Source of the DNA: an uncultured Actinomycetes bacterium
GTDB taxonomy: Bacteria > Actinomycetota > Acidimicrobiia > Acidimicrobiales > RAAP-2
Length of the DNA stretch: 64,000 bases
Direction of reading: 5' to 3'
Assembly (NCBI GenBank): GCA_903875425.1
Contig: CAIQWC010000024.1
Span: 1 to 64,000 of the forward strand
The notes beneath the pieces were generated by a model. The model saw nothing but the letters and a program-made list of their open reading frames with translations. It was not told where the DNA came from and ran no database searches. Position 1 is the first letter of the stretch. Every line of letters begins with the position of its first letter. A program made the translations under genes and the position numbers. Positions 44,658 to 53,988 of this stretch are shown here, piece after piece.

Positions 44658-45739
44658 ACATCGTTCAGGTTCTTCCGAGCCTCGCGAGTCGAGATGCCAT
44701 TGGCGTTCACACCCTCAACCTCGATGCAGCGTTGCGCGCAGCCGGTATCGAAACGGCGATCTATTACGGCAATGCAGGTAATGACGTCGCCGATCGAGGT
44801 CTTCCCCTAACCCAGCTCGATCGCAGCGATGCCCATCGCATCATCCTCTATCACGCCTCCATCGGGAGTCCCGTTGTTGGGACCCTCGAAACCTCCGCCG
44901 GGATCCTGGCCCTGAACTATCACAACATCACACCGGCGCGACTGCTCGCGCGCTGGGCACCGGGCCTTGGCTACGAAGTAAGCCTAGGTCGGGCGCAACT
45001 TAGCGACCTCGCTGGTCGCACCCGATTCGCTCTCGCCGATTCTGAATTTAACCGTCGCGAACTCGTCGACCTCGGCTACCGAACCACTGAGACTGCTCCT
45101 CTGCTGCTCAACATGCGCCAAGCCGACGCAAGCTGCGATGATGCACTACTCACCGCGCTCAAGAGCATCCCCGATCAGGGCCCTCGCTTCCTCTTCGTTG
45201 GCAAGGTCGCACCCCATAAGGCGCCCCACGACCTCTTGGCCATGCTGGCGGCATACCGGGCTACCTACCACCCGGGCGCAACCCTAACGCTGGTGGGAAC
45301 GCCCATTTCGGAGCGCTACCTCCAAGCCCTCGAGTCCTACATGGAAGACCTTGGTCTCTCCCAAGCAGTGACGATTACCGGCTCGATTTCTGGTGCTTCG
45401 CTGGAAGCCTATTGGCGTTCCTCGGACGTCTTTGTCTGCGCGTCAGACCATGAAGGCTTCTGTGTGCCCCTCGTCGAAGCTATGGGTCACGAATTACCCA
45501 TCGTGGCCTTCGCCGCTGCGGCTATCCCTGAGACCATCGCCGATGCTGGTCTTGTCATCAGCGATAAAGCACCGCTTGCCTTCGCTGCCGCCGTTCATCG
45601 CGTCGTCACCGACCACGACCTCGCCAAGGCGCTAACGAACCGCGGTAAGGATCGAGTCTCGTCGCTAGATCTAGAGACGGCCACCGGCATTTTTATGGAG
45701 CGACTTATCCGAAATGCCGAGACAGCGCTTAGCGCTTAA
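44654..45739 (+). CDS. GT4-family glycosyltransferase
   Basis: About 361 residues in a GT-B fold. The donor-binding C-terminal half has LFVGKVAPHKAPHDLLAML and the E-x7-E motif region DHEGFCVPLVEAMGHELPI. The N-terminal half begins MNIVQVLPSLASRDAIGVHT. Such retaining enzymes often add mannose or glucose from nucleotide sugars to polysaccharide. ATG overlapping the HAD gene stop. It faces a second GT4 gene and overlaps its 3' end by 11 bases. Confidence 0.9.
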   Translation: MNIVQVLPSLASRDAIGVHTLNLDAALRAAGIETAIYYGNAGNDVADRGLPLTQLDRSDAHRIILYHASIGSPVVGTLETSAGILALNYHNITPARLLARWAPGLGYEVSLGRAQLSDLAGRTRFALADSEFNRRELVDLGYRTTETAPLLLNMRQADASCDDALLTALKSIPDQGPRFLFVGKVAPHKAPHDLLAMLAAYRATYHPGATLTLVGTPISERYLQALESYMEDLGLSQAVTITGSISGASLEAYWRSSDVFVCASDHEGFCVPLVEAMGHELPIVAFAAAAIPETIADAGLVISDKAPLAFAAAVHRVVTDHDLAKALTNRGKDRVSSLDLETATGIFMERLIRNAETALSA

Positions 45740-46928
45740 CCTCACTGCGGCGGCCTCTCGCTACCACTGATTCTAAAAACGCTTCGTAGCGTCGAATCAG
45801 CACCGGCCAGTCATAGCGACTCGCGACGTATCGCGCGCCTTGCTCGCCCATGTGCTCTCGTAACGCAGCGTCGCCTAGCAGACGCTCCAGGGTTACTTCA
45901 AAGGAGAGGTAGCCCTCGAAACTAAGTCCACCTCCAGATGCTTTAATATGTTCCATCGTCGGGCCGCATACGGCGTTAACCATGACCGCTCGGCGAGCGA
46001 CCCACGCCTCCAGCACAACGAGTGAGAACGACTCCATGGCGGAGGGTGAAATCGCTACCTCTGCTCCTGCGACGATGTCCCACTTATCAGCTTCATTGAC
46101 GATACCGGCAGCCACCACATCAGGGTGCTCAGGTAGGGGACGCGATACGGGTCCGACCAGAGCGAGGGCAAGGGGGCCGGGATGGCGCTTTTTGTACTCG
46201 ACAAAATACTCATAGAGCATCGTTGAGCCTTTCTGCTCATCGACGCGACCGACACTGACTAGGTAGGGTCGTCCAGCGATACCGAGTATCGCCGCACCAT
46301 CTCGACCTGAACCGCTCGCTTGACCAGTACCGAGCCCAAGAACAATCTGGTCGGTAGCTGCCGTGTGGAGTACGGGTTCTACCAAGGAACGCTCCGCTTC
46401 TGTGTGGAAACATATAGCGTCAGCGCTGTCGAAAACTCGTTGAAATATCGGGAGATAGAGCGATGGCTCATCGTGCGCAGCTGGGTGGAGCACCGCTGGT
46501 TGGCGCACCCGGGTGATGCCATGGACGCTCATGTAAAACAAGTAAGGGTAGAACGCTACGACATCAGCATCACAATCGCCGAGCGCCTCCACCAAGCTTT
46601 CGGAAACCGGTCCATTCGCTGCCACCCACGCAACCGAGTCTTCGATGCTGCGAGAACTCGGCGCTACACGAATTCTCGCATCAAGGTCCGAAAACTTTGG
46701 GTCCCGGCCCGCTGCTGAGGTGAATCGACGAACCGTGACGCCGTGGAGCTGTGACACGCCGGGACTAAGCACGTCAGCCCAGGTGAGATGGTCGATGGCG
46801 CAGGTGGTATAAATCTCAACCTCGTGGCCGAGGTCGGCGACGAGGTGCTCGGCGAGGGAGCGGGCCGCGCCTTCTGCTCCACCCATAACCTCCTCGCCAT
46901 AGCGAGGCGTAACAAAGGCAATCTTCAT
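45729..46928 (-). CDS. GT4-family glycosyltransferase
   Basis: About 399 residues. The N-terminal half opens with MKIAFVTPRYGEEVMGGAEG, the acceptor-side loop with glycine, and the C-terminal half has YLVSVGRVDEQKGSTMLYEY and the E-x7-E-like region PSAMESFSLVVLEAWVARR. It starts 7 bases after the methyltransferase stop and belongs to the Wzm/Wzt block, so it probably builds the exported glycan. ATG 46928; the frame extends upstream without support. Confidence 0.9.
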   Translation of the reverse strand: MKIAFVTPRYGEEVMGGAEGAARSLAEHLVADLGHEVEIYTTCAIDHLTWADVLSPGVSQLHGVTVRRFTSAAGRDPKFSDLDARIRVAPSSRSIEDSVAWVAANGPVSESLVEALGDCDADVVAFYPYLFYMSVHGITRVRQPAVLHPAAHDEPSLYLPIFQRVFDSADAICFHTEAERSLVEPVLHTAATDQIVLGLGTGQASGSGRDGAAILGIAGRPYLVSVGRVDEQKGSTMLYEYFVEYKKRHPGPLALALVGPVSRPLPEHPDVVAAGIVNEADKWDIVAGAEVAISPSAMESFSLVVLEAWVARRAVMVNAVCGPTMEHIKASGGGLSFEGYLSFEVTLERLLGDAALREHMGEQGARYVASRYDWPVLIRRYEAFLESVVARGRRSEVKR

Positions 46929-46935
46929 ACCAAGC

Positions 46936-47883
46936 TCAGTTGGCGCGTGGGCCGCGCGAAGCAATGATGAGCGCATCGGGACCCCCATCGACAAGGTTCA
47001 CGCCGAAGCCCCGATCGTGAAGAACCGAGACCCATGTACTCGGTCGCAAGGGTTCGACACCAGCGAGCTCCAGGGCTACGGGCCGCGCTTCTCCCGATAG
47101 AAACTCGGGCTTGAGTAAGTGGAGGACGACAATACCGTCAGCGGCCAGTACGCGATCAAGGGCCCGAAGCAGCCACGTTCGCTGCGCCGGGAGCATGGCT
47201 TCGGTAACGCCGGTCAGCACAACGCCAGCCAACATCGCGTCAGCGACCGCGTCGAGATGTTCAATCACGCCCTCCCGGCGAAGATCCAGACTGTCGCCGT
47301 GCGTTGGTACTACCTCGGCGCGAGGGTCAGTTCCGTAGGCGTCGTGTCCTAAGGCTGTGAGCGTCGCGACGAAGGATCCGTCCCCGCAGGCCGCAACCAG
47401 AACTCGGCCCTTCGCTCTCGCCACTGCTTCGGACGCTCGGTTGTGCCACCAGGCGTCGGCGTCAGCGAGTTGAATCACAGCCGGCGTATCATTGCTGACC
47501 AAATCGAGTCGTCGATTGATGCGGTCTAGTTCTGATCCGACTTGGTGGAGTACTCCCGCAATATTGGAGAGCGCCTTCGTGACCTGCGTGGTGACCCATC
47601 GCATGTACCAATAGTTGGCTTTGCGCACGGTCTTCTTAATGGCAGCTCCCGCTGGCTGGCTTGAGGCCACCGGAACGTCGGGATCAATAAAAATCGTGGC
47701 ATCAACAGAGCGAAGTGCGTCGGAGAGGGCGCCGACCCCACCGGCATGCGGTGAATACTGTTCAAAGAGACGCTGTAAGCGGCGCTCTTCAACGGCGTCG
47801 ACCGATCCAGAAGTTCGCCGCGCTAGAACTTCGGCGGCAATCTCCCTGCGAACCTGGTCTAAATCAAAACCGTCAACGCCCAC
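46936..47883 (-). CDS. SAM-dependent methyltransferase with helical N-terminus
   Basis: A 315-residue protein. The C-terminal half (about residues 150-300) has a divergent class I methyltransferase loop (VLVAACGDGSFVATL) and a following acidic turn. Residues 1-145 are mostly helical, with amphipathic stretches (for example QVTKALSNIAGVLHQVGSEL), and may form a coiled coil. It lies between Wzt and a GT4, where chain-terminating methyltransferases occur in some O-antigen export systems. GTG start. Its acceptor is unknown. Confidence 0.8.
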   Translation of the reverse strand: MGVDGFDLDQVRREIAAEVLARRTSGSVDAVEERRLQRLFEQYSPHAGGVGALSDALRSVDATIFIDPDVPVASSQPAGAAIKKTVRKANYWYMRWVTTQVTKALSNIAGVLHQVGSELDRINRRLDLVSNDTPAVIQLADADAWWHNRASEAVARAKGRVLVAACGDGSFVATLTALGHDAYGTDPRAEVVPTHGDSLDLRREGVIEHLDAVADAMLAGVVLTGVTEAMLPAQRTWLLRALDRVLAADGIVVLHLLKPEFLSGEARPVALELAGVEPLRPSTWVSVLHDRGFGVNLVDGGPDALIIASRGPRAN

Positions 47884-47887
47884 AGAC

Positions 47888-49126
47888 CTACTGCTCCCTC
47901 AAAACGATTTCGTAGGGAAGACTCAACATGCCCTCGTTTCGTCCTGAGTAGACCGTCTCGAACATGACGGCTTTCTCCTTCCAGTCGAACATCATCCCCT
48001 CATTGCGTGTAGCCACGCCCACATTAAGGAAGTAGGAACCATCCGTCATCGGCCACGTTGGAAGAGTGATCAGAGCGGTGTTGTATCCCTCGTTGAGATC
48101 AAAAACTAGACCTTCTTCGTCGGACGCACAGCGCACGACCAAGACGGGTTCAGTAGAGCCATCGCCCGCGTAGATCTCAAAGGTGAACGCAGCGTTCTCA
48201 ACCGCTGAGGTCGCGTGGTAGTCAATGTCAATTTTAATTGGCTCACCCGTCGTGATTACAGGCTGAACGCCGGGAATTGAACCGTTTACTCTGACCTGGT
48301 CGATACGCACTGATCGTGCAGGATTTGTTGAGCTTGGTAGCGCTTGATCGTCCTGGTTTGGCACCTGCTGGGGATTCACTCGATCCTCGACTGCGAGTAG
48401 CGAATCACGGAACACACGGATTGCCTCTCCGGGATTGGCGACCGTAATGATTTTCCCCTGATCAAGCACGACGGCGCGATCACAGATTGCTCGAACTTGC
48501 GCGGCAGCGTGTGAGACGAAAATGATGGTACGTCCCTGATCTTGGAATTCACGAATCCGATTTATACATTTACGTTGGAAGCGCTCATCGCCAACGGCTA
48601 ACACTTCATCGATCACCAAGACGTCCGGATTCACGTTCACTGCCACCGCGAAACCGAGCCGAACGTACATTCCCGACGAGTAAAACTTCACTTGATTGTC
48701 AATGAATTTTTCAAGTTCTGCAAACTCGACAATGTCGTCGAAGATATCGTCGATTTCTTTCTTAGAAAGACCCAACATGGAGCCATTGAGGTAGATATTG
48801 TCGCGCCCCGAGAGCTCGTGCTGAAAGCCGGCACCGAGCTCTAGCAAGCCAGCAATGGTTCCATTCACGACGATTTGGCCCTCCGATGGCTGGAGCACGC
48901 CACAAATGGACTTGAGCAAGGTTGACTTGCCTGATCCATTGTGACCAATGATGCCAACCGTCTCGCCCTCTCCTACTTCGAAGGAGATATGTTTCAAAGC
49001 CCACAGGTCTTCGTAACGAGTCTTACCTCGCTTGACGAGGCGTTCTTTTAACGACGTTCCCCGATCTTGGTAGAGGCGGAAACGCTTAGAGACGTCTTCA
49101 ACCGATACCGCGACACCATCAGCCAT
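47888..49126 (-). CDS. Polysaccharide ABC exporter ATPase (Wzt/TagH type) with C-terminal domain
   Basis: A 412-residue protein. Residues about 1-240 are the ATPase: GIIGHNGSGKSTLLKSI, the signature YSSGMYVRLGFAVAV, and Walker B DVLVIDEVLAVGDE, all characteristic of polysaccharide or teichoic-acid exporters. Residues about 270-412 form a beta-rich extension like the Wzt carbohydrate-binding domain that recognises the finished chain end. The ATG overlaps the permease stop by one base (TAATG). It acts at the inner membrane face with Wzm. Confidence 0.93.
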   Translation of the reverse strand: MADGVAVSVEDVSKRFRLYQDRGTSLKERLVKRGKTRYEDLWALKHISFEVGEGETVGIIGHNGSGKSTLLKSICGVLQPSEGQIVVNGTIAGLLELGAGFQHELSGRDNIYLNGSMLGLSKKEIDDIFDDIVEFAELEKFIDNQVKFYSSGMYVRLGFAVAVNVNPDVLVIDEVLAVGDERFQRKCINRIREFQDQGRTIIFVSHAAAQVRAICDRAVVLDQGKIITVANPGEAIRVFRDSLLAVEDRVNPQQVPNQDDQALPSSTNPARSVRIDQVRVNGSIPGVQPVITTGEPIKIDIDYHATSAVENAAFTFEIYAGDGSTEPVLVVRCASDEEGLVFDLNEGYNTALITLPTWPMTDGSYFLNVGVATRNEGMMFDWKEKAVMFETVYSGRNEGMLSLPYEIVLREQ

Positions 49127-50079
49127 TAGAGCGTCTCCGCAAAGTTGCCTTCAAGCCGGCCGAAGATGACGAGCGAGATCCACAACAGTATTGAACTAAC
49201 GGAAATAACAATCATGTCCATCCATAGGTACGTTCCCCAGCCCCAACTCGGCAAGAGTTCCATCAAGGGTGCCCCAGGCGACGTTAAGTGGACGATGGGG
49301 TGCGCATAGATAACGCGCTGCGTCGTCAACACCACCGGGCTCATGGGGTTGAGCATGTAGATCCAAGTAAGACCGTGATGACTGATGTGGGGATAAATCG
49401 TATTAACGAAGGAGTAGACGATGGGCGTTCCCCAGAACCATGCCGTCAGGACAACTTCAATGAGGTGCTTCGTGTCACGTAGGTACACATTGACCGCAGC
49501 CAAAGCGATTCCTAGCGCCGACGAGAAAATCGCCGTTGCCAAAAAGGCGGGAATCAAGAGCCACAGCAGTCCCCAATCAGGCGCATACTGCAGTACGACG
49601 AGGAATATCACCATGACAATGGCTTGGAAGAATAAGAACACCCCCGATGTACCAACGGCGGCTAAGCAGAGAATCTCCCGGGGGAAGGAGACCTTTTTCA
49701 CAAGTCCGGCGTTGTCGACAATGGTGCCCGTCGCCATCTGAACGCCCGTTTGGAAGAAGTTGAAGAACAGTAAGCCGGAAAATAGGTAAATCACGAAGTT
49801 GGGGATCGCGTTGTGAAGGACCACACCAAAGACCAGCCAAAAAATAATCAAGGTCATAGCTGGGCTCACCATTGACCAAATCAGTCCTAAGGCTGAGTTC
49901 TTGTACTTGACCTTGATGCTCGATCGCACCAAGTGGCCTAATAACTCACGGCTAGCCCAGATAGCAACGATGCGTTGTGGAACCGAGGTCTTGGCCGAGA
50001 CAACTCTCGAAACCTTCTTGCGTTCTACAACTCCAGGCGAGCTCGGGGTGCCCCCGGGCTTGTCGGCATCGATGCTCAC
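49126..50079 (-). CDS. Polysaccharide ABC exporter permease (Wzm/TagG type)
   Basis: About 317 residues with six membrane helices after a 60-residue hydrophilic N-terminus. The motif YKNSALGLIWSMVSPAMTLI and the late region YMLNPMSPVVLTTQRVIY are typical of the ABC-2 polysaccharide permeases. It forms the channel driven by the ATPase encoded next. GTG 50079 is chosen because it follows the clpP stop by 4 bases; the longer frame to 50190 overlaps clpP. Confidence 0.92.
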   Translation of the reverse strand: MSIDADKPGGTPSSPGVVERKKVSRVVSAKTSVPQRIVAIWASRELLGHLVRSSIKVKYKNSALGLIWSMVSPAMTLIIFWLVFGVVLHNAIPNFVIYLFSGLLFFNFFQTGVQMATGTIVDNAGLVKKVSFPREILCLAAVGTSGVFLFFQAIVMVIFLVVLQYAPDWGLLWLLIPAFLATAIFSSALGIALAAVNVYLRDTKHLIEVVLTAWFWGTPIVYSFVNTIYPHISHHGLTWIYMLNPMSPVVLTTQRVIYAHPIVHLTSPGAPLMELLPSWGWGTYLWMDMIVISVSSILLWISLVIFGRLEGNFAETL

Positions 50080-50083
50080 GGGG

Positions 50084-50698
50084 TCAGCTTCCAGCGCGTG
50101 ACGTCGAGCGCTCGATAACGGCGTCGATGAAGCCGTATTCCTTGGCTTCTTGTGCGGTGAACCACCGGTCGCGGTCAGAGTCAGCTTCAATACGCTCGAC
50201 GGGTTGGCCCGTGTGGTGCGCGATTTGTTCGGCGAGCATGCGCTTCATGAAACCGATTTGCTCTGCTTGAATAGCAATATCCGACGCTTGACCCTGGAAG
50301 TTACCTCCCGTTGAGGGCTGGTGCATCAAGATGCGCGAATGAGGAAGGGCGTAACGCTTTCCTGGAGCGCCTGCACAGAGCAAGAACTGACCCATCGATG
50401 CGGCCATACCAACACAAATTGTTCTCACGTCACAAGAGACGTACTGCATGGTGTCGTAAACAGCGAGACCATCGGTAACCGATCCACCGGGCGAGTTGAT
50501 GTAGAGGGAGATGTCCGCCTCGGGATCTTCGGCCTCCAAGAGAAGTAATTGTGCACAGAGCGTGTTGGCGGCCGCTTGGTCCACCACAGAGCCGAGAAAC
50601 ACGATGCGATCCTTCAAGAGTCGCTGGGTCAGGTCAAGGGTGATGTCGGCAGACCCGCTAGAGCCGGCCATCATCGCGGGAAGATTGGGAGTATTCAT
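50084..50698 (-). CDS. clpP: ATP-dependent Clp protease proteolytic subunit
   Basis: A 204-residue serine protease subunit. Catalytic Ser in [12 protein letters not shown], His in [11 protein letters not shown], and Asp in the C-terminal [11 protein letters not shown] region are all present. Tetradecameric ClpP degrades proteins fed by ClpX or ClpC, including tmRNA-tagged ones. It is encoded singly here, without clpX; actinobacteria usually need two ClpP subunits, and the second is not in this window. It lies directly upstream of the Wzm gene on the same strand. Confidence 0.96.
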   Translation of the reverse strand: MNTPNLPAMMAGSSGSADITLDLTQRLLKDRIVFLGSVVDQAAANTLCAQLLLLEAEDPEADISLYINSPGGSVTDGLAVYDTMQYVSCDVRTICVGMAASMGQFLLCAGAPGKRYALPHSRILMHQPSTGGNFQGQASDIAIQAEQIGFMKRMLAEQIAHHTGQPVERIEADSDRDRWFTAQEAKEYGFIDAVIERSTSRAGS

Positions 50699-50786
50699 CC
50701 ATTACAGGCTACCCGCCACGCCTTGGAAGTGGGCTCATGAGGATTCTCTAAGATGAGGAGGCACCTTCGCGTGAGCGCAGGAGCAT

Positions 50787-50869
50787 GCGAGCGTGGCGGA
50801 ATTGGCAGACGCGCTGGGTTTAGGTCCCAGTCCTTTCGGGGGTGCAGGTTCAAGTCCTGTCGCTCGCAC
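50787..50869 (+). tRNA. tRNA-Leu (UAG anticodon)
   Basis: Acceptor stem GCGAGCG/CGCTCGC, anticodon stem CTGGG/CCCAG with loop TTTAGGT and TAG as the anticodon, a long variable arm (TCCTTTCGGGGG), and T-arm with GGTTCAAGTCC. The long variable arm fits the class II tRNA-Leu. A 3' CCA is not encoded. Confidence 0.95.
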
Positions 50870-50901
50870 CCTTATTCCCTTCTATGGCCTAATCTCATGG
50901 C

Positions 50902-51276
50902 ATGACACAGCAACGGCCAATCATCGATCCTCCCGAAGGTGAAGCACCGACCGAACTTCTCCTCGAAGACCTCGTTATTGGAGAGGGCGGTGAAGCGCTC
51001 GCTGGAAAAACCGTGGTCGTTGACTACGTCGGCGTCTCGTGGTCTACCGGTGAAGAATTTGATGCTTCCTGGAATCGCAACGAAACGTTTTCCTTCGGTC
51101 TTGGCGCAGGCATGGTGATCGCAGGTTGGGACCAAGGGGTGGCTGGCATGAAGGTCGGCGGCCGTCGGCGCATCACGATTCCGCCCCACTTGGGTTACGG
51201 ATCACAAGGTGCTGGGGGTGTTATCGCTCCGAACGAAACACTGATCTTTGTGGTCGACCTCCACGAGGTGCGCTAG
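50902..51276 (+). CDS. FKBP-type peptidyl-prolyl isomerase
   Basis: A 124-residue single-domain FKBP. The motifs VVVDYVGVSWSTGEEFDASW, FSFGLGAGMVIAGWDQGVAGM (split at the glycines) and GVIAPNETLIFVVDLHEV follow the FKBP12 pattern, including the aromatic pocket residues. No signal peptide is seen, so it acts in the cytoplasm as a folding helper. It starts about 33 bases after tRNA-Leu. Confidence 0.92.
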   Translation: MTQQRPIIDPPEGEAPTELLLEDLVIGEGGEALAGKTVVVDYVGVSWSTGEEFDASWNRNETFSFGLGAGMVIAGWDQGVAGMKVGGRRRITIPPHLGYGSQGAGGVIAPNETLIFVVDLHEVR

Positions 51277-51280
51277 CCAC

Positions 51281-51907
51281 TCAGCGTTGCTGTAACACCA
51301 TCTCAAGATCTTTAATCTTGAGGGTGCATAATTCATTGAGACGATGAATTCTTCTCAACGGATCTGACTCTTCGAGGAGGAGTTGCGCATCGCTAAGACC
51401 CAAGGGGGCAAGCGCACAAATCGTCCACGCAGCTTCTTCTACGTCATCACAGAGTTCGACCTCAATGGAGCATCCGGGCCCGTCATCGAGTTCAGCGAGC
51501 AACATACGTAAGCGACGCACCACAGCTTTGGCGGCACTTAACGGCTCACGGAGATCACAGGTAACGGGAGTTGGAGCCGGTAGCACCATGGCTTGGGGGT
51601 AGGGAGCGTCCGCGAGCCACTCGCTTACTTCAATACGCTCAACCGATCTCACCTGGAGAATCCAACGCCCGTCAGGGAAGGGCACCGACCCGGTGACTAC
51701 GAGCCGCGTTCCAAGGTGAACGCGCCGATCCCCTCCTCCAACCTCTGAGCCAGCCGAGATCAACACGGTCCCAAAGGTGGCGTCGCCACCCAACACGTCA
51801 TTGACGAGCGCTTGGTAGCGAGGTTCAAAGACGTGCAGGGGAATCTCGGCACCAGGAAAGATCACCGTTGATAACGGGAACATAGGGAGGCGCGTTGCGA
51901 TCGACAT
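51281..51907 (-). CDS. Lon N-terminal (LON substrate-binding) domain protein
   Basis: A 208-residue protein consisting of a stand-alone Lon substrate-binding domain, with the motif LPMFPLSTVIFPGAEIPLHVFEPRYQ (shown here in two halves: LPMFPLSTVIFPGAEIP and LHVFEPRY). It lacks the ATPase and protease parts, so it is not a Lon protease. Such short proteins are common in actinobacteria and their role is unknown. ATG 51907. It converges with the FKBP gene (4-base gap). Confidence 0.85.
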   Translation of the reverse strand: MSIATRLPMFPLSTVIFPGAEIPLHVFEPRYQALVNDVLGGDATFGTVLISAGSEVGGGDRRVHLGTRLVVTGSVPFPDGRWILQVRSVERIEVSEWLADAPYPQAMVLPAPTPVTCDLREPLSAAKAVVRRLRMLLAELDDGPGCSIEVELCDDVEEAAWTICALAPLGLSDAQLLLEESDPLRRIHRLNELCTLKIKDLEMVLQQR

Positions 51908-51955
51908 GGCATGCTCACCCTAAAGGTGCTCGACCCACTTGCTGCCGCTCTCTCG

Positions 51956-52543
51956 TCAAGAAACCGCCTGGGCGATCAGTGCGGCGAGTTCTCGAAACGC
52001 TCGACCACGATGGCTGATCTCGGATTTCTCTACCGCCGTCATCTGGGCAAAGGTGAGCCCGTCGGACTCAAGCGGTTCAAATACCGGGTCATAGCCAAAG
52101 CCCCGATCTCCTCGTTCTGAAGTCGTGATCACGCCGTATACCGTCCCGGTCGCGATTACCTCTTGGCCTCCAGGCAAAATCGCAATCGCCACCGTTTCGA
52201 ATCTCGCTTCGCGGTTTCGCTTACCTGTCATATCTTTGAGTAGGCGCGCCACATTGTCTTGATAGGAGGCGTTCTCACCGGCAAATCGAGCTGAACGAAC
52301 CCCTGGCGCACCGTTCAGCGCATCAACCAGCAGCCCCGTGTCATCGGCGATGGTGAGATCACCGGTCGCCTCGAAGAGTGCCCATGCCTTTAAGCGGGCA
52401 TTCTCGAGCAAGGTCTCCCCCGTCTCCTCCACGTCGGGAACCCCTAGCGGTCGTGCAAGCAAATGGAGATCGATGGCTTCACCCATGATGGCCACAATTT
52501 CAGCAGCCTTATCGGGATTGGCCGTGGCCACAACACAACGCAC
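51956..52543 (-). CDS. rdgB: Non-canonical purine NTP pyrophosphatase RdgB/HAM1
   Basis: A 195-residue Ham1 family enzyme that hydrolyses dITP, ITP and XTP to monophosphates. The N-terminal motif VVATANPDKAAEIVAI, IADDTGLLVDALNG, GVRSARFAG, and the late motif GYDPVFEPL are diagnostic. GTG start 2 bases after the rph stop. Pairing with rph is very common in bacteria. Confidence 0.95.
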   Translation of the reverse strand: MRCVVATANPDKAAEIVAIMGEAIDLHLLARPLGVPDVEETGETLLENARLKAWALFEATGDLTIADDTGLLVDALNGAPGVRSARFAGENASYQDNVARLLKDMTGKRNREARFETVAIAILPGGQEVIATGTVYGVITTSERGDRGFGYDPVFEPLESDGLTFAQMTAVEKSEISHRGRAFRELAALIAQAVS

Positions 52544-52545
52544 CG

Positions 52546-53304
52546 TTAGCGGTGGCGTGGGGCTGGGGGTGTTGCTAACACGACTTGCTGGGCCGCCAAT
52601 AATTCTGTAATGCCTGATTCAGCGAGACCGAGAAGCGTGTCGAGTTCTGAGCGACTGAAGGCCTCATTCTCAGCGGTGCCCTGCACCTCTACGAAGCCGC
52701 CAGCACCGGTCATAACGACGTTCATGTCGACGTCTGCTCGAGCGTCTTCAACGTAGGGAAGATCCAGCATCGGAACGCCATCGATAATGCCAACGCTTAC
52801 TGCTGCTACCGAATCAGTGAGGGGATGAGCCGAGATATCGCCGCGTGCCACCAGTCGGCTACAGGCATCATGGAGTGCGACATAGGCACCACAAATAGAT
52901 GCGGTTCGAGTCCCGCCGTCAGCTTGAAGCACGTCGCAGTCCACGGTGATCTGCCGTTCTCCTACCGCAACAAGGTCAGTCACGGCACGAAGCGAGCGAG
53001 CAATAAGCCGTTGAATCTCTTGGGTTCGGCCTGACTGCTTACCCTTTGCGGCTTCTCGACTAGCGCGATCAGGCGTTGAGCCCGGCAGCATGGAGTACTC
53101 GGCGGTGACCCAGCCTTTACCCGATCCCCGAAGCCACGGTGGAATTCGATCTTCCACCGATGCAGTACACAGGACACGCGTCTGACCAAACGATACGAGC
53201 ACGCTACCTAAGGCCATAACCGTGAAGTCACGTTCGAAGGTGACGGGGCGAAGTTGGGCGACAGTTCGTCCATCTCCGCGAAGGGCGCGAGGGTCAGTGG
53301 TCAT
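52546..53304 (-). CDS. rph: Ribonuclease PH
   Basis: A 252-residue phosphorolytic 3'-5' exoribonuclease that trims tRNA 3' ends. The motifs [51 protein letters not shown] and the C-terminal [15 protein letters not shown] are those of the RNase PH family. ATG start. It is translated just before rdgB. Confidence 0.96.
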   Translation of the reverse strand: MTTDPRALRGDGRTVAQLRPVTFERDFTVMALGSVLVSFGQTRVLCTASVEDRIPPWLRGSGKGWVTAEYSMLPGSTPDRASREAAKGKQSGRTQEIQRLIARSLRAVTDLVAVGERQITVDCDVLQADGGTRTASICGAYVALHDACSRLVARGDISAHPLTDSVAAVSVGIIDGVPMLDLPYVEDARADVDMNVVMTGAGGFVEVQGTAENEAFSRSELDTLLGLAESGITELLAAQQVVLATPPAPRHR

Positions 53305-53343
53305 GGGAACAATCCTTCTGTCAGTAGTGCTAAGACGATGTTG

Positions 53344-53886
53344 CTAGGCGGACTTCGGCCGGCGATAGCAGGCAGCAAGCTGCAAGAAGGCACCCCCGAT
53401 GCCGAGAATGCCAGTAATGGCAAGAGCAGCCCTGGGATTGATGTTGACGAAATTTGTCACGTGATCAATCGAGTAATTCCCGGCACCCAGACCACCAATA
53501 GCTAAGGCCACGAGCGAGATGAGAAGGCAGTACTCAATACCTCCTCCGTTAGCGTTGAAGATAAAATATCCGTTCTTGATATGAACGGTCACCATCGCCA
53601 CAACCATCAGGGCGATTACTCCGGCACACGCTAAGGGGGTCACGAATCCTAGGATGAGTAGTGCGCCTGAACCGATTTCGGTGAGTGCTGCGGCCCAGGC
53701 GTTGGCCTTGCCCGGTCGAACGCCAATAGATTCGAACCAAGCAGCGGTGCCAGCAATCTTGCCGCCACCAAAAATCTTGTTGAGTCCATGGGAAGCCACC
53801 ATCGTTCCAAGTGCCAAACGAAGGATGAGAAGGCAAACGCTAAAGGCCACGGGATGAGCGACAAAAACGAAGATATCTACATTCAC
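53344..53886 (-). CDS. DoxX-family membrane protein
   Basis: About 180 residues with four hydrophobic helices. The family motifs LALGTMVASHGLNKIFGGG and LTEIGSGALLILGFVTPLA are seen. DoxX-like proteins have been tied to redox or small-molecule handling, without a settled reaction. GTG 53886 is preferred, since GAGGAG lies 6 bases upstream. The C-terminal part is less conserved. Confidence 0.85.
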   Translation of the reverse strand: MNVDIFVFVAHPVAFSVCLLILRLALGTMVASHGLNKIFGGGKIAGTAAWFESIGVRPGKANAWAAALTEIGSGALLILGFVTPLACAGVIALMVVAMVTVHIKNGYFIFNANGGGIEYCLLISLVALAIGGLGAGNYSIDHVTNFVNINPRAALAITGILGIGGAFLQLAACYRRPKSA

Positions 53887-53988
53887 GGTGTACTCCTCAG
53901 CATTGGTGTCCCTTAAGGCTAGCCATGCGGACTGCATATCTGGCTGACCATGGGAACCACGGGAGGTTCCCCACTAGCCTTAAGGACT

